The notes under the pieces are model-generated. The model saw only the letters and a program-made list of their open reading frames with translations. It searched no databases and was not told where the DNA came from. This document shows positions 56,695 to 64,000 of a stretch of 64,000 bases of DNA, in pieces. A program made the translations under genes and the position numbers. Origin of the DNA: Agrypnia vestita (lineage: Eukaryota > Arthropoda > Insecta > Trichoptera > Phryganeidae); NCBI GenBank assembly GCA_016648135.1, contig JADDOH010002290.1, positions 186,001 to 250,000 on the forward strand, in the 5' to 3' direction. Within the stretch, counting starts at the first letter, position 1; the number at the start of each line of letters is the position of its first letter.

Positions 56695-59480
56695 GTTAGT
56701 CTCTTGCTGCTTCAACGTCTTCGTATCCCCATGGAGGAGGAGAATACTGATCTTTAACTAATAATGGCGCTTCCTGTTTGCAAAAAATTCGTTTTAATTT
56801 GTAAAGTACGCTGTAATTTACATATTCATTTTTATTCCGCGCGCTCCAATGGTTTTGTTTACTAAATTATTTTTAATTCGACTGCTTAAGATTACGTTTA
56901 ATCTAGTTACCATGTCATATCGTCTTTAAATTAACATTTCTTTGTTTTATCCAATTTAAACAGAATATTTTTTTTAATCATATCTCTATTTCACAACATC
57001 TTATTAACTCTCTACAAGTTCATAGATGCGCCAAATTATAAAAAAATTCACAAAGTTACAAACACTCTGACTACGGCAGGTGCTCAAACTTTAAAAATAA
57101 CTAAACTCGATTGGTGAAACGATAAACTCTACATCACTCTAGTATATATTTAAATATTAAGTAATATATGTTAGGTATGTAAAAGATACCACAAATTCGT
57201 CAAAATGATTATGACGATAGGTATGCAGAGTGCTCTTTAATACTTAATATTTCAAATATTTATTGTTAAATACGTCATAAAGCTCTTAATAAGTTTTTAG
57301 TATCGACTAATAGGTGCGACACTTAAGAATAGATAATCGCTTATAATCCCCAAACGCTTCCGGTTTTAAATTTGAAGACATTCATTTCACACATCCTGCT
57401 GACTGCTTTTAATGATTCATCAATCATGTTGGATAATCTGCTGTTGTGAGGAAAGGAAATCATAAGTAATTTAACCTCTATGTATTATACTAAACGACTA
57501 GTTATAAAAATAAAAATAACATAATATCTACATTACCTGAATAGAATATTTCCATCTTTTTCGTTTTATAAATACACAAGTAGATATTTGTTACATTAAA
57601 TTATAAAGCATTATCATAAATTATGGTTTAAAAAAATCATGTATTAACTGACACTCAGGAACATGCCCAAGGGCTTGTTAAATGGCAATATTCATAAAAT
57701 TGATTTAAAATGTTTAAAACAATTGAATATACATGTGAGTAAAATACGCTACCATTATTTAAAAGGTAAACCAATGTAAATCTGGATGTTTTGAGTAAAG
57801 AGTTCAAATACCTAACGTCATTAAATGTATCCCTAAAGTATTATTGATCTGTGTTATTCATTGATCGATATTTTTTACAATCTTCTAAATTATTCAACCG
57901 CAATTAGTCTAAGCTAACAGTGTTTAAACAGAGTTCAAAAATGGATTATTAGGTGCATTGCAAATACAAAAAGAATTTACAGTTTTTATGGATATTTTTT
58001 TATAAAACATTGTAAATACGAATTTTTGTTGTATACACATATGTGTATGCAACAAAAATATTGTTATGATTTAAAACTAGAACAGTGATAGGTAATAAGC
58101 TTCCTTTGGTTTTTTTTAACATCTGTATAGTTAACCATGAATAACAACATATTCAATTAATGCAGGTAGTTCTTTTGATATTGCAAAATTTTCAATGTCG
58201 TTGGAATAAAAAGTTTATTGTTAACATGAAACATACCGCCGGAATAATGTCGAATCATTTTTCAATCGTGTACATTTACACGTATTTTATTATTTGTATT
58301 TTATTGCTCGGATTTTAATATTTAAGTAGTGAAACAAAATGTAAAGTATACAAATATTTTAGACACCTCATTAATAATTTTATGAGATGGAGAAAGAAAC
58401 AATCTCCCAATAGGCAGTGTCATCTTATCGAAACTTTTTGGAAAAAAAAGATAAAACTCTCAAGGTTTCATTGCAAGACATACTAACTTATTTAAAAAAT
58501 GATTAGGTTCCATAAAGTGGAGATATTTACTATACTCATACGCAATAATAATATTTAAAAAAAGCTTATTCACTTCCTCCATATACTTGCTTACTATTTC
58601 CCTTTTGATTTGACGGCCTCATTATTCTCGTAAATTTTTTGAGATCCATGACACATGTAACTAACTACTTTCTCATTTTTTTCGAAAATGCTTTATATAT
58701 TGCTTCCTGAATTATCGTAGTACATAAGCCGTCTTAGATAAATCTGCTCCTATCTTTTACCCCCGTCTTGACCTTATAATCTCTTCCTTTTCCTTGTCTT
58801 TCTCCGCCGCACATCGCCTTGTCGCAGACTCCATGACCTCCATCATGTTCCGTTTAAAATTCCACTATTTTCATGGGTGGCCTGAAAAAAATTATTTGAC
58901 AAAAAACATTTATAAAAAATATTGCACGTTTCTTGCACATATACAAGTTCACTTTTTATAATCGTATATTGAGTTACAAAGATAAGATTAACGGCGAAAT
59001 TTTTGAATCGGCCCGGTGAAAGACGAACATACATCGTGCGATAACACCCTAAATCCGTAGTCGGGTTCCCACATTCCTTCACTCTTATGTACACTTTTCT
59101 CTCAAATACTTTATAGATAAAATGACATAATATACAGATAAAATTTATCAAGTCACAAAAAATGTGATTTGCGTTAGTAGAAAAATATTTTATTAATATA
59201 ATTTATAATAGGTATCTCGTATTTTGTAATTATAAATTATTTTAAAAGTTTTTTACAATTATTATGTCGTTCCAATTCTATTATAATCATCATGTAAATA
59301 AGTAAATTGGTAATAGTTAGGAATAAACAATATTTCATGAATATATGGTTATTTTTATATTATAGATATTTTTGGCGTTAGCATTGTAGAGATTATTTAT
59401 GATTAACATTAAAATGGATGGAAAACATGAACTTTATTATCTTTAGTTAAGTTTAATAATATTTTTTATTCTATTACCAG

Positions 59481-59484
<4 letters not shown>
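56695..59484 (+). other. First-intron sequence, nothing recognised
   Basis: AT-rich. The only structure is a short palindrome near 58027-58062 (TTTTTGTTGTATACACAT and its inverse). No exon was seen. Confidence 0.45.

Positions 59485-59513
<29 letters not shown>
59485..59513. repeat. (TA)n microsatellite
   Basis: About 14 TA dinucleotides. Confidence 0.9.
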
Positions 59514-59515
<2 letters not shown>

Positions 59516-59868
59516 TATTTTATTACCAAAGTTTAATAATATTTTTTATTTTATTACCAGAGTTTCCAGAGTATCAGAATCTCTAATTGACATGTGAAGT
59601 ATTAAACAAACTACATTTAAATATAGAAATAAACTTTTACATGGATTAGGTGGAAATACAAATAATTATTTAATTAGGTACTGACAAAAGAAGCCGGAGT
59701 TACCGGTGTAAAGATTGTAACGGGAATATTGAGAATAGAGGAGAGTAGTTGGTGAAAGTAATATTGTTAAGCATATTCATACCCGTGTTTAAATTTCTTT
59801 TTATTTCAAAATTATTCATTTTATTACAATTACGCTCGACAGGTTGGAGTCTAACAGTTGAAGTCTAA

Positions 59869-60007
59869 AGCCCGAATTCATAGTCAATACTTAGGTGATT
59901 TAAAGGTTAAGGTGTGCCTTAAAAGTGTTATTTTGTACTTTTGTACGCTTTTAGGGCGTCCTTTTGCCTTTAAATCATTAGGTACCTATTAACTCTGAAT
60001 TCGGGCT
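59869..60007. mobile_element. 139-bp MITE with TAA duplication (Harbinger-like)
   Basis: TIR AGCCCGAATTCAtAGTcAAT and its inverse ..CTGAATTCGGGCT; inverted similarity continues inward (GATTTAAAGG / CCTTTAAATC). TAA flanks both ends (59866-59868 and 60008-60010). A 3-bp TWA duplication is typical of PIF/Harbinger. Confidence 0.75.
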
Positions 60008-60010
60008 TAA

Positions 60011-61119
60011 TAGTACATTAATGAAAATAATGATTATTATCCATGATATGGTTCACAAATTCAGAAAAGTTTCATTATTAAACTCCTATAGAAATTACAA
60101 AGTTAATGTTTTCCATCCATTTTAATGATCGTAATTATTTTTATTTTTATATTATTATTATTAGATTGAAAACGCTCCCCAAGTGTACGTGCGGAAGATT
60201 TATAAAGGAAAAAAAATTCTATAAGACAACAGAAGAGGGAGGTATCAGTGAAAAGCCTGGAAATGCAGGACTGTGCATATACGAGAAGATGAATTATTAA
60301 AACAACTGAAAATAATTTTCTTCTTGGACGTAAAACAAAATGATAATAATGAATAAGATAAACGAATTTTTATTTATAATACAGTTAATCTAGATATTTG
60401 AAAATCGATTAAGTAGGTTTTATCATATCGCCTCATTAATATCCGTTAATAAAATCCCGACTCGATACCAATTAATTTATATATCACACTTTATCAATCA
60501 CTTGAGATCTAATCTGACAGTTGGTTCTGTGATTTGATTTTCACTTCAAAATTGATGGAATTGTTTGTTCTGGATTATCACTTAAGCAGTCACTTATCTG
60601 GGGTAAGATTATAGCACTGGAATTTTTTTCAATACATAATATCAGGTCTTATAATATATCTACTTAGATATAACGCTCTATATAATGAATGATTCTTGCC
60701 ATTTGAAATATAAATACAATCTTGCAGTAGTCTTCAATCTTCATCCAAATGTATAATATTATTTTATATTATTATATTACTCTTCTTGCTATTTAAAAAT
60801 TTACTCGTATTTTTATAGTACAAGTAATCAGTATAGAAATTCATAAAAAATGTATTTTTTTTAAATATGTAATAATATGTTTACTTACGTTAATATACTA
60901 GGTTAATGAATTGAACATTGAACATAACTATAATCCTGGTCTAGCAATTTCTATGGACAAACTTTTGAGCATCATTGTAATTAAAAAGATGGTCGTTTTC
61001 AAAGATAAAAATGTGATATGACAATTTTGACGACTTTCTGTATGTCACGGTAGCTCAATTAGTAAAGCTGTCTACACATATTTTCTCAGTCCCGGTGATG
61101 ACTAAGTTTTTTCAAAAGA
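60011..61119. other. AT-rich stretch with no recognised gene
   Basis: At 61046-61110, GGTAGCTCAATTAGTAAAGC resembles a tRNA A box, and TCTCAGTCCCGGTG a poor B box; it is probably a SINE relic. Confidence 0.35.
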
Positions 61120-61194
61120 TTGATTTTTATATTTTTTTTAATTATCACAGAATCATACTATGATACGTGGATAATCGTGGTATCATTAAAATGG

Positions 61195-61500
61195 ATGAAT
61201 TTAAAGTATTGTTTAAATGTTTATCGATCAAACATAAAAGTAATTTCGTTGACCGTTCGTCCATCCGTGTGTCCATCTGTTTGTCTGCCTGTCCCCGTAA
61301 CTTCGTGTAACTTCCGTAATTTCGTTATTCGAATTCACAATTCACAGCTAAAAGAAAACAAATTAAACCACCAGAGATGTGGCTGGAACCCAGGGTCAGC
61401 AAACCCGAACCGACCACTCCACGCAAGTTGCTGCGGTCGCCTCTCTGTGGACCGCCAAAAAATATATAATGTTCAGTCATTTATGATGGGTTATAGCTAG
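61195..61500 (+). mobile_element. Helitron-like 3' end
   Basis: It ends with an imperfect hairpin (CAGTCATTTATGATGG, 61474-61489), GTTATAG and CTAG|T at 61497-61500, the same terminus as at 1954. The upstream block GACCGTTCGTCCATCCGTGT..GTCTGCCTGTCCCCG matches the inverse of blocks near 1.37 and 12.6 kb. The 5' end is not located. Confidence 0.5.
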
Positions 61501-62339
61501 TAATAGAACTAAAGCCACACCAACGTTGCAAATGCAATAACATTTATTTCTATTTTATTTAAGAAAAGATTATGGATAATGAGACAAAAATTTTGAGCCG
61601 TCTAAAACTTAATAGTGTTGAAGACTTTTCGAAGACCGCACAAAGAATATGCAAATAACAAACTATGTATTTTAGATTTTTTTACGAGCCGTAATCCGCT
61701 TAAAAGTTTAATCTGCACAAAGTGGAATATTTTTACGTATTCATCATTAAAATGATTACGTAAGATTTTTTATTAATCACAGTTCATATATGACGTCTGC
61801 AATAAAATACATAATCCCTTAATTCCAAGAGAATTTTGCAGATATCGCACATTCACAGCCTCTTCTTGTAGGAATATGACACATTGGTTGTATAAAATAA
61901 TTTATCATAGTAGGTAATACTTTGGACATGCAAATTATTGACTTTGAAAAACGATACCAATTTTATTGATCCTAATGAAATGTATTTATTTATTTATATT
62001 AAATCTCTAGATTTAGTTTCTTCTTTCCCCTCTAAACATCTTTAAGGTGACATAATAAATAATAAGCATAATATCTGATTTCATATATTTAATTATTTAT
62101 TTATTTCAATAGTTAGCACCTTTTATCATAAAACGATCTTATGCATCTAGATTACACAGTGTAATTAAATAATTAAAAGCATTGTCTCAGGATCGTGGCA
62201 GTGAGAGACAAATCAAACATTTGAAATTAATTAAAGTTTTTATTTATCACCAATCATTGTACACGAATTTCATTTGAACATTATTATTTTATCGTCTCTA
62301 ATCGCTCTTTACAGAATATTCGAACGTCTGTTAAATACA
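61501..62339. other. AT-rich stretch with no recognised gene
   Basis: Nothing recognised. Confidence 0.4.
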
Positions 62340-62580
62340 TTATTCTATATTAAATCGCCGCATTTTTGTCTCTGGTTTCGCTTTCACGGTCTCGTGTCAC
62401 TTGTCTAAACCCACTGTTGCCGCGCGTATTCTGCATAATTTATAACCACTCGAGTTATAGAAACTTCTGGAGTATTTTGGTGCATATGGGATTCTTCCAG
62501 AATATTTCAATCCGCTCGGGACCCTGCGAATATGTGCCATTCTCCTCGAATAATTAATAAATGTTTTACGTTATATTGCT
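62340..62580 (-). mobile_element. LTR-like sequence with TATA-type box
   Basis: On the minus strand ATATTCTGGAAGAATCCC..GGTTATAAATTATGCAGAAT ACGCGCGGC..GAAAGCGAAACC follows the block order of the LTR-like copies at 0-0.4 and 23.2 kb. Boundaries are unclear. Confidence 0.35.
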
Positions 62581-62599
62581 CATTTTAAGTGTCGTTAAT

Positions 62600-62790
62600 C
62601 TTATCACGCCATTTTCCCGTAGGAATAGACAGAGATATTATGATAATTGTTTATACCTACCAGTCTCGCTTCGATCGTTTTCATACATTTTTTTCATGCG
62701 CTGTTAATGAATCTTTTAATAATGGAGGAACTCCACGGGAATAGACATGACGCGGCCATTTTTTTTCTCCAATAAAATAATAGTTTAATA
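62600..62790. repeat. Two adjacent repeat scraps
   Basis: 62600-62695 matches the LINE 3' sequence of 52558-52660 (CACGCC.TT..CC..AGG..TAGACAGAGA). 62705-62790 matches 27995-28080 (GACGCGG, T-run, CCAATAAAATAATA). Confidence 0.45.
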
Positions 62791-62867
62791 TGTAGCAATA
62801 ATTTTCATCTTCATAAGTACCAATAATATTATTCTCCCAGTGTGAGGATGAAACTCCTTCAATAATA

Positions 62868-64000
62868 TTAGGTCCTTACATATGAAATTGGCGTTTTACC
62901 GTACTGGCAAATTTGATCTCAAATATCTTCTCTTTGGTTAGGAATTCCAAATCCAAATTTATACAGCTATTTACTCATGTATTTGTGTTTTGAAAATTAT
63001 AATTCATTTGTTTTTTCCTCAATTGTTTTTTTCTTTGCCTCACTCAGTTTACAAAATGAAAAACTTGAAATATCGCGTTATTTACGAGTACGAGTTCCAC
63101 CGTGGCACCAGTGCTGCACAAACGGCTCGAAGGATTAATGATGTGTATGGCGACGGTGCTGCAAAAGAAAACACAGTGCGTTTTTGGTTCCAACGTTTTC
63201 GTTCTGGAAATTTCGACCTGCAGAACAAGCCCCGTGGACGGCCGGAGACCAAAGTTGATAATGAAGAATTGAAGGCTATTGTGGAAGCGGATCCATCGCA
63301 AACCACATCCGAGTTAGCTGCAGGCTGCGGTGTTAGTGATAAAACTGTTTTAATCCACTTGAAGCAAATTGGTAAGGTGAAAAAGCTTGAAAGGTGGGTA
63401 CCTCACGAATTGGGTGAAGCAAATCAACAAACGCGCGTTAACTGCTGCGTTGCATTACTCAACCGGCACAATAATGAAGGGATTTTAAATCGAATCATTT
63501 CTTGTGATGAAAAGTGGATCCTGTACGATAATCGGAAGCACTCATCGCAATGGCTGAACCCTTCCGAACCAGCCAAACCATGCCCCAAGCGAAAATTGAA
63601 TCCAAAAAAGTTACTTGTGAGCGTTTGGTGGAAGAGTGCTGGTGTCGTTCACTACAGCTTTCTTAAATCTGGCCAGACGATTACGGCAGATGTCTATTGT
63701 CAGCAACTGCAAACCATGATGGAAAAGCTAGCTACTAGACAACCGAGGCTGGTTAATCGCTCTAGGCCACTGCTGCTTCATGATAACGCTAGACCACACA
63801 CTGCACAACAGACGGCTACCAAATTAGAGGAGCTTCAATTGGAATGTCTAAGACATCCACCGTACTCTCCGGACCTTGCCCCAACAGATTACTATTTTTT
63901 TCGAAATTTGGATAACTTCTTGCAAAGGAAAAAATTCAACTCCGATGGGGCAGTCCAAACCGCCTTCAAAGATTTTATTGATTCCCGTCCGAATGGTTTT
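62868..64000 (+). mobile_element. Cecropia-type mariner, cut by the window end
   Basis: It begins with TIR TTAGGTCCTTACATATGAAA after TA (62866-62867). It is the inverse orientation of the copies at 30910, 43707 and 50409 and very close to them in sequence. Confidence 0.95.
63056..64000 (+). CDS. Mariner transposase, open to the window edge
   Basis: ATG at 63056 gives 315 codons without a stop up to the last base. Content follows the intact copy: MKNLKYRVIYEYEFHRGTSA.., both HTH motifs, WVPHEL, then SCDEKWILYDNR (first Asp), LHDNARPH (second) and SPDLAPTDYYFF (third, 34 residues on). Differences from the 50.5-kb copy include SCDEK for TCDEK, RKHSSQ for RKRSSQ, WWKSAG for WWTSAG and YYFF for YHFF. 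About 24 residues, the stop and the far TIR lie outside the window. It is potentially functional; the substitutions near the active site could matter. Confidence 0.93.
   Translation, partial: MKNLKYRVIYEYEFHRGTSAAQTARRINDVYGDGAAKENTVRFWFQRFRSGNFDLQNKPRGRPETKVDNEELKAIVEADPSQTTSELAAGCGVSDKTVLIHLKQIGKVKKLERWVPHELGEANQQTRVNCCVALLNRHNNEGILNRIISCDEKWILYDNRKHSSQWLNPSEPAKPCPKRKLNPKKLLVSVWWKSAGVVHYSFLKSGQTITADVYCQQLQTMMEKLATRQPRLVNRSRPLLLHDNARPHTAQQTATKLEELQLECLRHPPYSPDLAPTDYYFFRNLDNFLQRKKFNSDGAVQTAFKDFIDSRPNGF

Noticed and set aside
56438..56715. Minus-strand frames across the first coding exon
   Set aside because: They are the antisense of a better supported plus-strand exon with Kozak start and donor.
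63044..63306. Two minus-strand open frames near the right edge
   Set aside because: They are antisense shadows of the plus-strand mariner transposase; identical shadows occur at 31751-32013, 43799-44056 and 51256-51518.

Overview
The window is AT-rich eukaryotic DNA with long introns and very many transposable-element (TE) remains. The repertoire (mariner elements, tRNA-derived SINEs, Helitron-like ends, short foldback MITEs, non-LTR reverse transcriptase scraps, short CCTAA runs) and a TATA-less Inr/DPE core promoter suggest an arthropod, most likely an insect. Lepidoptera is my guess from the style of the repeats and is not proven. I see no bacterial features, no CRISPR array, no rRNA and no convincing functional tRNA gene.

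Host genes are few and both lie on the + strand. (1) Two consecutive exons (6531-6656 and 16058-16212) join in phase 0 and encode the linker and first two thirds of the C2A domain of a synaptotagmin of the Syt3/6/9/10 class (insect Syt-alpha/beta type). The intron between them is 9.4 kb. The exons before and after were not found. (2) A first coding exon (56611-56694, 28 residues, product not recognised) lies 350 nt downstream of an Inr with a consensus DPE at exactly +28, inside a GC-rich stretch. A second GC-rich, promoter-like island with a good splice donor lies at about 36.6-37.0 kb and has no gene assigned.

Almost everything else is mobile DNA. Four copies of one cecropia-type (Hsmar1-like) mariner occur: an intact one (50409-51694, 339-codon DD34D transposase), a second with an open frame that runs off the right edge (from 62868), a decayed full-length copy (30910-32189) and a truncated copy (about 43707-44232). 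Older mariners occur at 4.2 and 30.1 kb. Non-LTR RT fragments are scattered at 5.3, 16.8, 21.9, 30.4, 40, 42.4, 45.2, 50 and 52.6 kb. Solo-LTR-like copies, many with a TATA box, lie at 0-0.4, 9.9, 20.4, 23.2 and 62.4 kb. At least a dozen foldback elements were found, several with clear target-site duplications.

Notable structures are a 40-bp-unit minisatellite (38.93-39.85 kb) with a homogenised core and older edge units, an 80-bp spacer-less perfect palindrome at 12353-12432, and a dispersed hammerhead-like motif (CTGAnGA, hairpin, GAAAC) that recurs at least nine times, often inside foldbacks. I found no coherent new multi-gene system. The most checkable novelties are the hammerhead-like motifs, the array architecture and the two promoter regions.
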